NCBI GenBank assembly: GCA_958510875.1
Contig: OY294067.1
Location: forward strand, 281,127,242 to 281,191,241
Length of the DNA: 64,000 bases
Source: Endomychus coccineus
Taxonomy: Eukaryota; Arthropoda; Insecta; Coleoptera; Endomychidae
Reading direction: 5' to 3'
The notes beneath the pieces are model-generated. The model did not search any database and was not told the DNA's origin. It saw nothing but the letters and a program-made list of their open reading frames with translations. Shown one piece after another: positions 11,901 to 26,900 of this stretch (within the stretch, counting starts at the first letter, position 1; each line of letters starts with the position of its first letter). The translations under genes and the position numbers were made by a program.

Positions 11901-14900
11901 CGCATAATTGCCAATTTGATTCACACAAATTGACTGTAGAAATAGAAACAGATAAACAGATTCCTTTTCAGGATATTAATATTATAAAAGATGGTAATCA
12001 CTTGGAATTGGTTTATGAATCTTGTAAGCAATATAGTTTAGGTAGATTAGGATTTGAAAATCTAAGTTTGTATTTTAAATTATCAGAGATTACAGCTGCT
12101 GTACAGGATGTCCCATTTTGGGTACTTCTGCGGGGTATCTCCTTTATTTTTAAAGATAGAGAGTTGCGGTTTTCGCGACACTGTGCTACTTTTTCGTAAA
12201 ACTCAAGATGCCGTCAACAGAATTTTCATAGCCCTTTTAGTTTTTAAGATACAGGGCATTTCTGAAAATGTTGCATTTTGTGACCCCCCTCGTATCTCCG
12301 TTATCCTTCAACTTATCGAAAAGGTAAAATAACATTCTAATAGTTTTTTTTTCCGTAGAATGCAGTGGTGTAGATAACTTTTGTTACATATTTACTGTTT
12401 TTGAGTTATATAGCAAACTTATGTTTTTTTAAATGGAACAGCCTGTATATTTATAGACTATAAAATTTGTCTTTTTTTTACCTTTTCAAAAATATATGAT
12501 AGTATAAACTTTTTTTCAGAAACACGCAAATAATTGACAATTTTTAGAAAATAAATACATATTTTAATTGTAGGCCATTGATATTGCTTATGACAAGAAA
12601 CAGAAATAAACATCAAATCTCTTTCGCATTTAAGCTGTTTATTTTCGTTCTTTTGGTATCATTATTCAATAGATATTTATCAATTTTTTCGAATAATTGC
12701 AGTTTACGAAAATTATGAGAAATATGATATGATGGTATGTTTTATACAGAGTAATGAAAGTTCTGAAGAAGCTTCGGAATTATATTTCCAAAGGTGAGTA
12801 AGCTATTATGGCTATGAAAATCTCTATTATCATTTTAATTTTTGCTTGTTAGTTATCCAGAAAGAAGGCAACCGTTTTTTGGGATATTTGCCCGTTTAAA
12901 AGCAAATTTAGTTGAGCACGGATCATTTGTTCACCCGCGCCCTAAAACATACAACAAAGAGAACAGGGAAAGAAAAGAGATAGATACTTTAGGATATATA
13001 GAAGCAACACCTTCGTCCTCATGTAGAAAAATTGAGAAGGAAATTGGTGTCCCAAAAACTAACGCTCAGAGGATCTTGAAGAAATATAAGTATCATCCAT
13101 ACAAATTTAATATACTACAACATTTGCATCCTGGCGATGCCGAGCGCCGGGAACTGTTTTGCAAGTGGTATTTGCAACAAATCGATGCTAACGATTTATT
13201 TGGCAGACTTGTTATCTGGTCAGACGAATGCTTTATTTCAAGTGCTGGCATTTTCAATCGTCACAATACCAGGAACTGGCGTAGTGAAAATCTGCATTTA
13301 ATGTTTGAAAGGGCACTACAAGGACGCTTTGGAGTTGGGGTTTCATGTTTTATTTTGGGTAGACATATAGTTTATAGGATTTTTGAAGGAGGTCTTACAG
13401 CACGTAGATACCTAGAAATTCTTGAGGAAGTTATTCCAGAACTGCTCAAAAACATTCCATTAGCCCAGTATAATGCTGTTTACCTACAGCAAGATGGTGC
13501 CCCAAGTCATAACTCTAGGCTCTTAAGGGCCTTTCTAAATAATAACTTTCCTCAAAGATGGATAGGTACCAACGGACCTGTTAGATGGCTTCCACGATCA
13601 CCAGATCTTTTAATTTTAGATTTTTTTTATGGGGTTATATACAAAATGAAGTATATAAAACTCGATATGACGGCATTGCAAAACTTCGAGAGGCAATTCA
13701 TTTAGCTTTTCGAAATCTGCGAATGAGAACAATGGTTCTTTTGAACGCTATTCAAAGAATCTCAAAGATGTGCCAATTTTGCATTAGAGAAAATGGTGGT
13801 CAATTTGAACATCACATTTAATTTTTTTTAATAATGTTGTTTTTTTGTGTTTTTGTTATATTGTCACTTTACGCCACAAAACTGTTGTTACAAACTTACT
13901 GTTATAAAAAAGATCTATGGGAATTTTTTTTTAATAGATACCTATATACAAGGTATCCAATTATTTGTTAGTAATATGTAAGTTGCACTTGTTTATTATT
14001 GTTATCCATAGCCTACTATTAAAATATGTATTTAATTTCTGAAAATTGTCAATTATTTGCGTGTTTCTGAAAAAAAGTTTATACTATCATATATTTTTGA
14101 AAAGGTAAAAAAAAGACAAATTTTATAGTCTATAAATATACAGGGTGTTCCATTTAAAAAAACATAAGTTTACTTCATAACTCAAAAACAGTAAATATGT
14201 AACAAAAGTTATCTACACCACTGCATTCTACGGAAAAAAATCTATTAGAATGTCATTTTACCTTTTCGATAAGTTGAAGGATAACGGAGATACGAGGGGG
14301 GTCACAAAATGCAACATTTTCAGAAATGCCCTGTATCTTAAAAACTAAAAGGGCTATGAAAATTCTGTTGACGACATCTTGAGTTTTACGAAAAAGTAGC
14401 ACAGAATCGCGAAAACCGCAACTCTCTATCTTTAAAAATAAAGGAGATACCCCGCAAAAGCACCCAAAATGGGACACTCTATACACGATTTTAATGAATT
14501 ATTGACTAGTTTAAAGCATTTTGATCCCTGAGTCGACAAACATTCTGAAGAAATGGCTTTCAAATATTAATATCTTCTATAGAAACTGCAGAAAATACGT
14601 GATTATGTATGGAGCAAAATTATTTCATTTTTTACAAAAATTACTATAAACAAACAAGCGGATGTGCAATCCACTCTCTCCTTTTTTGACCAACATTTTT
14701 CTAAGCGAACTTTAAATCAAAATTGAATCAGTTTCCAAAAGTTTGGTATAGATTTGTAGACGATATTTTCGCGATTACAAATAAAGATTTTGATTTACAT
14801 GACTTTTTAAACACGCTTAATAGCCAATAGATTCACTGAAATTCACTGAAATAGAAACAGATAATCAGCTTCCTGTCCTTGATATGAACATTATAAAAGA

Positions 14901-17900
14901 TGATAATCACTTGGAGTTCGACATATACAGAAAACCCACTCAAACAAATAGGTATACCCCGGCAGATTCAGCTACACCATTTAATTATAAAATAACTCCA
15001 TTTAATAGTCTTGTTCATAGTTTATTAAATGTTCCTTTGAGCCAGAGAAATTATAACAAAGAAGTTTGGAAACTTCAGCAAACAGCGTTAGACAATAGTT
15101 ACGACGCATCTTTGATCGATAACTTAATTTCTAAACAAAAATGAAAATTGGAACGCACCCCTATAACCGTATTAAAGCCACTTCCTCCAAATAGTTCAAT
15201 AAAATTCAAAAGTTTCACTTATCCAGTAATTAGTCAATTCCATAAATTGTTTTCTAAATTTGCAATACAACCCTTTTATAGTTGTAACAACAAGGGAATG
15301 ACAATGTTTCTAGGTAATTCAGAAGGAATGGAAATGTATTAGCAGAAAAGCAATTTAATGATTTCAGATTTATCTCCAGTGGTCGACGTAAATTAAGTCT
15401 GGCCATCTATGTAGGGTGAATTCAGTCCCGGGTCTTTTTAAGGTCTATGTAAACTGAGTCCCAGGTATGTACTTGGTTGTCAGGTCAGATAATTAGCAAG
15501 TAGTACCTGCTGCCTATGCCAACCACCCTTCTGAACGCCAGTTGTAATCGCGCTAATCTTAACACTTATAATACCCAATTATGATTGCTTATTGTAGCTC
15601 TTTTGTTTCTAACCTAATCTAACCTACTAACCTAACTTTTTTTGATATAGAATGCAAATACTGTAATCGCGCTAATCTTAACACTCTCATTTTTAAGGAT
15701 ATTCTAAGAATCATATTGAAACCCGGAATTCAATTTACGTTTTCCGATCTCCAGTTGAGGTTTTTTTTTTGTTGGGAGATGGTTGAAACCCCTTATGGTC
15801 CTGTAAAATCCCATAAGGTAGTGTGGGAGTCCCTGAGTCCAAATTAATCACCTCAGATATACCCACTAAACATTCCAGCTCGTGCGGTAGGTTCGATCCT
15901 GCAATCAGGAGAGCCTCGATGACACTCAGGCCTAACGGTCCATTGTATCTTTAACCACCACTTTCTTGGGCCATCGGAAAAATTCCGCCGTCGCTGACAT
16001 TCGAACCCGCGATCGGAATTGGCAGTAGAAGATCGATGGTGCTACCACGGAGCTCCCTGCCCCCCCACCCCTCGAGGGTTACATACCATATTAATTCCAA
16101 ATAATATTTAAACAGGCACATTTGGATTTCTTGGTAACAGTATTTTTAGTGGATAAGGGTAATTGTTTTTTATAGTGTTATATTGTATTCACAGTGAACT
16201 CTTTTGTAGTTTATCAGAGTAGTTATATTTATATTTGTTCAAATCGTAATTTTGTCATTCATAATTATTCATTTTTTAATCATTCAGTATTTCGATGGGG
16301 AAATAAGGGGCAATATATTAACACATATTCTCCTGGACTAGAAAACTTATTCCTTCCTGCAGGGACAATCGCGAAAACATAGAGACGGACATAAATAAAT
16401 AAGAATAGTTCGAATCAGTAAGTCTTCTAGATACAAATGTTCAATCTTTAAACGGATTTACATTTACATTCTCCAATATTCGGATTCCTCGAATTCGGGT
16501 TTCTTGCAGTGGCGGCTCGTGAACTTTTTAAGAGAGGAGGCTAGACATAAAACGTTCTTGTAAAAATATACTCTATTCAGCCAATAAATTTAACCTTTGC
16601 ACAGCGACCGTACCAGCTACTTCAGTGACAAAATTAATTGTTGCCAAGCAAGAACCAACGTGGAGGTGTAGAGTTTCTCTTGGCAAAAAATTTTTTTGTT
16701 CGTTTTTCTTTTCTTTGGATTTTTGATATTTTTTTTTTTTTTTTTTTAATTTTTCATATTTTGTTTTTTTTTATTATTTTTATTAACTTTTTTATATACT
16801 AACGGAATTCTACGGTCTTTAGTTTGCGAAAAATGATCAATAATATTATCATAAAATGTATCATTTTGTTTTAAGTGTTTTACTAAATCTTTTTCAATAG
16901 ATATCAAACTAACATTGTATAAACGATTTTGGCCCATTGTATTTCGCATGTAAGTTTTAATTCGTTTGAGAGTAGAAAATGATCTCTCCACCGATGCCGA
17001 CGTGACAGAAATGGTGACTGTCAAACAAAGTAGTTTATAAAACTGAGGTAAAACTTGTTGCAAATCATTGTCTATCATATATTTTATCATATCGGCGTGA
17101 ATGTCGTACTGGCCTAAAATATCTTTATCCGAGTAGGTATATAACCCATAATTCATTGTGCAGTGCTATTTTATCAAAAAATTTATATTTTAGAACTAAG
17201 TTATCTAAAAGTGTATTGGGAAACTTTTTTGAAAAAGATTCGAAAAATCGTCAAGTCGAAAAACTTCAATTCATGTAAATCGGAAAATCGAATCTCAATT
17301 TGACCTTTAATAGTATCTAAAATTTCATAAAAAAAGTTATTCTTGATGTAGTTTCTTGTCTACCAAATTATATGTTTTCCTCCTTTAACAATTTTCTGTT
17401 TACCGGTTAATTTAAACTTAATACTCGATGTAATATGTTTCTGCGATTTTTCATGTCTATCTATACTACGAGCTAAATTTTTCAAATCATCATAACCCGA
17501 GTGTCCCCAACATGAAGTTGTATCAGATGTAAATAGCAAGCTATATAATTTATTGTGTATTTCGGTTTTGAAACATACCCGTCATCGTCACCACTAATCC
17601 TTTCAAATCCGGTAAAGGCCGTTTATTTTTAACAAAACACTTTTCTATCATATGTTAATCCACTAAATGGATTTTCTAAGAATCCAGCAACTAAGTCACT
17701 CATCATTTTAACGTTCACCGATTAGATAAATTATAACTTAACTACTTAACCTTACTTCGCCTCGCGGTACAAAAACAAGAACTAACGGAACACGACACAT
17801 GTAGCATTCTTCTAGCGGAACGGCGGTAGCAAGTAATCGTATTTCATTCGACCGACGATTCCGTACGAGAAGCTAGCCTCCATAGGGTGTTGCCATATTC

Positions 17901-20900
17901 GCTCTTTTACACTATCTAGCAATTGAACTGCTTGGAAAACGGCAACTGTGTTGACCACACGTATTTAGCGTTTGAGATATATAGAGAATCTAGCCTCTGG
18001 CCACTGTTGCCAGATTAAAAATAACTACTGAGAACGGGGAATTAATTGTAAAATTTAAAGAATTATCAGAGAAACAGGAAATAAAATGGAGAATGATCAT
18101 TCAGATAAATTGGTGAGGAGGCTGAGCCTCCTTAGCCTCCTTCGAGGAGCCGCCACTGGTTTCTTGTAATTATGATGATATCAATAAAGTATCATTTGTC
18201 TCGTCTTCGGTGTTCTAGAATATCATCGTAAATGTTAATCAATTCTTTTAATTGGGAATAATAAACAAATCGTTTTATTGATGCAGAAGTTTTAAACGTT
18301 ATACGTTCATTACTATTTCATGGTCATATTTAATGTTTGTATTCATTACCATTTCTATTATACAATTATGGAACGTCACGGCTTTTGTTTCAATTATATC
18401 ACCTAATTATGCATAAATTTAATAATAATGAGAAGGTCAGTGTACTTTAATTACCCAATTTCTGTGTTAGGAATAATATGAATGGAATACGATATTTGTG
18501 CAAGATGATCCTTGAAGGTAGCATATTCTGCATTTGTTTATTTAAATACAGGATTCGTCGGTGAAGCGGGAAAATTAAAAAACTCCTGAATCTACATAAG
18601 TTTCTATCTTAACATTAATGTTTTTACAGTTTTCTGTTGAGTTAGACTTGCCATTGTATTTTTTAAAACAATACTTGACAGCTGGGCACCATTACGATCT
18701 AAGCATTCTTGTAGTCTTATTCTAAAATTTTCCATTACTCGCCGTAATATTTCCGGTGTAATACGTGCAACTTCTTTTTGAATTTTTCGTTTTAGTTCCA
18801 CTAACGTTTGCGGTCGTTCAACTCAACTCTTGAGCCGACACCAAAGTGAAAAGTCGCATGCGAACAAATCAGGCGATCTAGCCGGCCAAGCAATGTCTCC
18901 ATTTTTGATTCGGTTCGGAAAGAGTTCCCTTAAAGCAGCAATAGACATACGAGCAGTATGATTGGCATCACCCTCTTGCTGGAACCACGTAATCTCTGGA
19001 AATGGAACAAGGTCTAGCCCCACAAAAGTTGTGCACATGTTTGTGTAACGAACTGGAGTAACGGTTGTAGCATTTCCTCGATCGTCTTCAAAAAGGGATG
19101 GCACAATAATGCCAGATGAAAGAGTACACCATACTGTCACCTTAGGACTATGTAAGGGTTTTTCATGTAACTGAAGCGGGTTTTCAGCGCTCCGATATCG
19201 GCTATTCTGTTTATTTACATAGCCGTTAAGATGAAAATGGGCTTTATCTGACATAGACATATGGTGGATTAAGTTTTATTCCCTATCCAAACGCTGCAAC
19301 ATTTCTTGACAAAAATTCGAGTAACCAGATCTGCTTCTTTTAATTGTTGGATAATTTGAATTTTATATGGGGGAAAACTTGACAAGTCCTTATGGATTCG
19401 ACATATCGACTGTTCACTGATATCCAATGTTTAATCGCAAACGTTTTGGACTACGTTTTATGGCAGTTCGAACTCTATTAATGTTTTCTGGCGTTCTAAC
19501 ACTTCATGCTGCTCCGTTATGTTTTAAATTTAAAGTAGATTCAGTTTCTTCAAACTTTTGTACCCAGCAATTAATTGCATTAATAGACGTTGTATTTCCA
19601 GAAATATATATTAATTCGTAAAGAAGCCTTCAGCGAAGGTATAGAATACAACACTAAAAAAAATATCCGAATAATCTTCAGAAAGTTGTGGGGGTATTAA
19701 TTTATTACCAACACCTCCTCTTTTTATACGGATATTCCATAGATAGAATTTTTCGATCAATGTGTCTCAAGAACTGGCAACCGTCCAATCATTTCAAAAT
19801 CTGTTTCAAACATCGCAACTCAATATCACCTCAAGTTCTTGACTACCCTGATGATGTCACTCACTTATATGAGCCAATAGTAATGCTCCTATGTCTCTTA
19901 ATTCATTTGGAAGCTGAGGTAATTTAAGTTCAAAACTGCAAGCAAATATACTTTTAATGGGAATAATATAATCTCCAGCAAATTCGAGACCAAGGTGAAA
20001 AGTCACTTCAAATTGGCGTCCACTCGATCCAACAGCTCTGTATAATATATGCCGGTGATCGTTTTGCCCTTCTCAAGGTAATCGATATGGAAGATCCCGT
20101 GTGCATCCCAAAAAACTGTTTTTGTGGTTTTGTTGGCTGATAAACCCACTTTGGTCTTTTTCGGCTTCGATTCGCCAGGACAAGTCCACTGTTTCGACTG
20201 TTCTTTGGTCTCTGGTGTGTTGTGATGGATCCATGTTGTTGTTGTGATGGATGTGGCGCCCATCTGGCAGATAGCTTGCTCATATTCTAAAATTTATGCC
20301 AAATGTTCCGTACCCGCTCGGTTGAGATGCCCATAGCCTCGGCAATCTTGCCGATCGTCCAATATCATACCATGGATTTTATCGACGATTTCTGGCGTTC
20401 TCAATTGGCCAACCAGAACGTTCGGAGTTCTTTGTGGTCATACTACCACAATGAAAATCAGTAAACCACTTGTGAATCGTTCCAATCGAAGGTGAAGAGT
20501 CCCAATAATGTTTAACAAACGATGCTTTTCCACGCAAAAAATAATTTTTAATCAAGACGCGAAATTCATTTTTTCCCATGCTTACAAAAATTTTCAAGGC
20601 TGCTTGCTGTCGATGGGTGTCATAACAGAACTGAAAATCTTAATGCCCTCTAGTTGAACATGGTACATCACAAATGTCACATGGAATTTTCGATTGTGGC
20701 GCCATCTGTTTTATTTTTCAGGGACTTTGCACCTTTCCTTCGTATAGTTTCAACAACTAGCGTGTCATCTGCAAGACAATTTTTTGTTTTGAAGATGAAA
20801 CCATAGTTTGTTGAAACCATATTTAGTGTTTTTTTATAATATAAGTGATAAAAAACAATGTAATAAGTGAAGAAGAATGATTTGTTTAAAAAATTGAATA

Positions 20901-23900
20901 ATTAGCAATATTTTTTGATGTGCAAGATTAAAGATTCTTGCGGAAAGAAACACAAATAGGTATTTCATTACGAAAATCGAACGATATGGACCGATTTTGA
21001 TGAAACAAACTGCATTCGATTCGGGATGACGTCTAGAAAAAAGGTTACCGGTTAGTTTTTTGTGCAAATTTGTTATTATTTTTTTAACCGAAAAATTGAC
21101 CAATTTCCAAAATTTCATCAAACTAACCAGAAATCCTCAGTAAGGGGTTGTGGAGGTTGTTTTTTTATGTTAAATGTTTAAAAGTTTGTTAAAAGGGGGT
21201 CGTTACTAATTTAAATCAAAAACGAAATCGAGTTCTAATTTTTTAATTTTTTAATTTGAAATAAATTCCCGCTCATCTAAAACTTTTTTCTACCTTCTCT
21301 ACTCAGTCTTTTTATATTCCACACAACATCTTTTACATATACTATGGACATAAACCGGGCGGGAGTAGCAGGTAGGTATTTTTCTTAAACTATGGAGTCT
21401 ACACTATACTATAACACTATCATATAATAAGATCCACCGCTCCATAGAGCAGCTGTTTATCTAAACCGGTCCTTTCTCCCACCCCCAAAATAAAGACGCG
21501 GCAACGTATACGTGGACCACGCTGCTATTGTAATGTAGATACATAATAAATGATCACCACGTGTCACTTACTGTTGGATGCTGCTGTTGTTCAGATTAGT
21601 AAAATTTCTCATTCGTTTTATGTGAAAATTATTTTGTTCTGTGGTTCAGTAAATATTATCAGAAACATTTTTTTAATAATTCAAATACATATTGTTCAAT
21701 AAATAAAATATTGCTTTAATAAAGCATTCACGCTGTAAATTATTAAAAGTGTTTTTCGGTTAAAAACATAATAACAAATTTGCACAAAAAACTAACCCGA
21801 ATCGAATGCACTTTGTTTCATCAAAATCGGTCCATATCGTTCGATTTTCGTAAGTCGGCCTGTTTTAATACCTATTTGACTGGACTATGAGAGAATTTTA
21901 ACTTTCAGGGACTTTTCACCATCCCCTCGTATGTATTGATGAGTCCAACGTCGAAGTAGAGGAAACCAATGTCCAATGTAATTTTGTTAAATTAGAGTGG
22001 TTTGAATTAATCATTGACATTCACCTTCAAGATATACGTTAAAACTGAAAAATGTATTTAATGCGATTAAAATGCATTAAATGGTTCAATTATTTTGAAA
22101 AATGACTCTTTTTTCATTCTTTTAAAAAGAGATAGAATCAAAAGTGTCTTCTTCATTTTCGTCATTTCAGGACCTTCCAGCGACTGTGCAAACTGATCCT
22201 TGTAGAAATGATTTAGTTCTAAATAGAGTTTCAACACGAACGATTGAAAATTTTGCCGGTACGTAAAATTATTTAGATATTACGTAAATATTTGTAAATT
22301 CATAGTAGCATTAAATTGAGATTAACTTTTTTTTTAAACACAATCTTTGCTAGTTAAAATTATATGCAAAATAGTGCTGCGCGATTGATTCTAGAATGGA
22401 TCATTGGTTTCTGATTATTCAACAATTATTATGTCTTCGCCGGTTAAATAATTCGATATTAACAACAACATCCGTTGCTTCCCCGTAATCAAACTACCTT
22501 GTCTCAGAACGCCAGTGGCCAGAGGTAAAAGTAAGTTTGCACCTGTTTTTTACACTCTACTGCTCATATGGTCACAAAAGCTTCCTAGTAAAAATGCCGA
22601 GTTATTTCACCACAATCGTTCGTTATATCAACTAGAACCGCATTATAATGAGAAAGTTGAAGCCATACAATTAGAATTGTAAAAAAAGAAATGATATTTA
22701 ATTCTAGAAACGTACAATTTAAATTTGGTACGGGTCGCAGTGTCAATTATGTTGTAAATAGTAATGTTTGGCGGTTATAAACAGAAAAATAACTATTACT
22801 ACGAGTATTGTAATAGATTACAACCCCAAAACTGTGTAAAATATGATACATTAACTACTTGGAGATATAAATTAAAGTTCATCTTGAAGAATACCGATTG
22901 GTGCGGGAGGTGCCAACAAAATCCAGTAAGTCTAAGTTTTTTCCAAATTATTTTATAACAACTAAATAAAAAAAAAATTGCACGAGCAATATTATAGGCT
23001 AAATCGGTAGCTTTTTACTCATTTTTTAATTTTGAAAGGAGATGATTTAGTGCAGATTTATCAGATAGACTCCTATGGCCCATTAAATATGGAAACACCC
23101 TTGTAACTTTCCTTCAGCTTATGCCGTAAAAATATTTTCTATATAACCCAATCGAGACACCCTAGCATTTTTCCTTTGTTACAAATCGAAAAAGTATCAG
23201 GGTGCATTCTTCAAAATGGTTAAGAAAGTAGTAAATTTTATTCATTACTGAAATGTTACATACAAAATATATACATGTAAAACTTAATGGATTAGTCAGG
23301 AGAAAACATTCAGAAATATACAGTCAAAAACATAAAAAATACATGTAATTGGAGTCAAATATTTCAAGATTTACAAAATCTTGAACTCTAGAGATAGAAT
23401 AGAATAGAATATAATAATTTATTCATGCTAAATACCAAGTATTGGCTTATATTCGTGAAGATAAAAGAAAGAAACAAAAAAACAAATTCAAATTATGATA
23501 CAACAAAGAAGAATAAAAACTTAATAATATTAAATCAGAACTGAAAATCTAAAAATTCCTTAAGAGTATAAAAACAATGTTCAGTAAGAAAATTATTAAT
23601 AATACCATTTTGTTTAAGTTTCTAAGCACGTAAATACCTTTAGCAACTGATGAAGCAACTTGATCACAATGTTTCCTCCAAGTTAATCCTTTATCTAATA
23701 GTAATCCAAGAAATGATGTAAATTCACAATTGTTAGATTCCGATATTTGTCTTAAGGAAAAATAGAAGGTCACAGTTTTTTCATTATTAATATTCAATTT
23801 ATTATGTGTAAACCAGTTAAGCAAATCAGTTCGACTCTTCATGAGTGAATTGTGTAAGTCAACTACGTCTGTATTAACCCTTGATGCGGTTGTATCATCT

Positions 23901-26900
23901 GCATATAAGATTATTTTGCCTTCAGGAACTTGTAACGGTAAATCATTAATGTATATTAAAAAGAGTACATGTCTAATATGTAGCCTTGAGGCACCCCTAA
24001 GGTAACCGGCAATATAGACGAGTTGGTAGAATGGATATAGACAACTTGCATTCTACCAGATAAATAAGACCGTATCAAAGAAAATGATGTTTCAGAAAAT
24101 GTATAACTGTTCAATTTAGACATCAGAATATCAGTAGAAACACAATCAAATGCTTTTGTGAGGTCACAGAAAATTGGGCCGAAATGCTCACCGTTATCAA
24201 AGATAGATAAGATAGTTCATTTACCATCGAAATCATAAAGTAAAATACAATAGGATTATGAATTCAGGAATTCATCAATCCCATAAAACTGTTTATCACA
24301 TAAAAAAGTATGCAAGTTCTTCTTGGAAATAGTTATTGTGCTACTTGTCTCGACAAAACTTTTTATTTCATCAAAACACTTAATGCCTACATATTTCGGC
24401 GACTTTTGGCTAACCCCAAGTCTAGAGTAGTGTTGCTGGATAACTTCGCTATTCTTCGTGAAATATGGATGCACTTCACAATTTTTTCTGAATTCTGTTT
24501 CGTTTGTTTTGACATACATTACCAACTGGAAAATAAACAGACAGGGTAATGTTAGGATCTGAAATTGTTTAAATAAGGGTTTACATGTTGAATGTGGCGG
24601 AATACTTGAGCAAAATAACTGGAAGAACCCCAGAAAATCAATCCATATTGTAGGGTTGATTGGACTAACCCAAAGTAGAGAATTCTCAAAATGTGAAACG
24701 ATAGAGTTTCTCTCAAGTTTCTTATTATGTAGCAAGTAGTGCCTAATTTAGAACATAGTGTGCTTCCCAGATCAATTTTCTGTCTAAGGTTAAACCTAAG
24801 AATTTTATGGTATCTTTGCTATTGATAGAGCGGCCGCATACATTGAGGTATAGATTGTAATCGACTCTTTTAAAATTACTTTTAGAACAACCTGTTTAAA
24901 GAAGGAACGCACATCACTCTGAAACAGCCTGTATATAAATGAAGGTACAGATTTATGGATATTTACGCTAATTGAGAAATAGATAAGTTCTTACTTTGTT
25001 ATTATAGGCTAAAAGCGTTGTATAAAATCTGTCATCTGACCATTTTTTCTAATGTAAACAAGGAATTATAAACGTAAACATACATTCTTGCCATATTCGA
25101 AACATCTTTCATCTTATTCTGTTATCTCAGTCAGACGGTTGTAAAACTGTTCTCACTTGTATTTTGTATTATAATATAAATGCAACCGAATAACCAAAAT
25201 TGACGCTGGAAGGGCAGTGCCGTCTCGAATCTCTGACAAATTAGTTATCTTATAGGTAGTTACAAAACAAACAACAAAGAATTCGAGAATTTTCTGCTTT
25301 TCCAAAAATCTGAATAAGTAAAAGTTAGCTTTTTACGATGCGAATTTATTTAAATATGTCACATCTAAGTGGAATATCGAGGCAGGCGCATTTTGTTTCT
25401 TACAAAATAGTGTGGGCATCTTTTGATTGAAGTGACAATTGAGTCAATTGGTATTAATAAATATTTGTCGAGAATAGTGCCAGCATACATAAATAACACT
25501 ATGATATTTCAGGTGTTGGATTTATTATTCCTCAAATTACAAATAGTAAGTTTGAACAAAACCTTTCAAAAATAGAAATACAATAACTATTACACTTGAG
25601 CGAAACAATTAATTAAACAATAGAATATTTATAACTAAGTAAACTCATCATTCATACATAAGTCTTTCATCAGCTTTATTCTCAATTTAAAGAGTGCTTT
25701 TGTTACACGGTATACTTATGCATGTAGAAAACAGTAGAACTCTAATTCATTTGATTACACGATCATAATAAACATTCAAAAGAAAATTGTTATTGGAATA
25801 AATAATAGTATAGTTTATAAAACACAAAAATAATCCAGATCTGGCTGTTACAGAAATATGATGAAATTAATTTGTCGATGACGTAAAAAAAATTAACTTA
25901 ACGTATATTTTAATTATTTTTACAAATTCTATTCTCATGAGATATTGAACTATTTGAAGCTCAATTCAATATTATTATTAAATCGTATTTGATATAATTT
26001 TCACATGCCATTTGTAGCAATTCCAATAATTCTACATGTTCTTATACTGATTTCTACTCCATTTTAAGCAATTATCAATACAATTATATTAATAGCATAC
26101 TTTCTATCAATTAGCAATTTGCAATTATTTCGGGTTAAAAGTTCATAGAATGAATTAGAGACAATTATGTGCAAAAAGCCTTGTAGATCGTATTAAATTA
26201 TAGATTTCTCTGATAATCTCTTACCTTCATGTATAATTATTGTGATAATATGTTATGTTTCGCGAATCGAATCAAAGTCCCTTTTTAAACAAGAACTGTA
26301 AGTTGCAACACAATTTTTCTTATCTAATAAAATGATTTGTAAATAAGTGATTTTTAAATTCAGCTTATACAGGCTTCCCCATAATAGACTACCCATTTTA
26401 ATATTTGAATTAAAATTTTTTTGGTTAACAAAACAAACTTTTTATTTTACTAAATTACAGCTAACTCTTTGGGATTTACGATAACTTATAAATATTTGGC
26501 TAATTTAATTCTAACTTTTAAACTTTCTAAATGACCTCCACCAACTTCAACACATTTTTCAATATTAGATAAAAAGTGGTTCATTACACGGCGTAGCAAA
26601 CCTTCGTCTATTCCTTCAACTTCTTCACGAATTTTGACTTTCAGTTCCTCGATTGTACCTGGACGACTCGCAAACACTTTGGCTTTTAAATATCCCCACA
26701 GGAAAAAATCGGGTGTCGTTAAGTCGGGGGACCTCGGAGGCCAAGGCAAATCTCCGAATCGAGAAATGAGTCGGCCATTAAACATTTCTCGCAGGACCCT
26801 CATTGAGTTTGTGGTGGTATGAGCTGTTGCCCCATCTTGTTGGAATAGTAAGGCATTGTTTAGTAATCCTCGTCTATTTAATTCTGGAATGAGAAATGTC

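Noticed and set aside
12842..12852. TTG at 12842 as start of the DD41D transposase
   Set aside because: A better model has ATG at 12732 and a 59-nt GT-AG intron; the TTG lies inside that intron.
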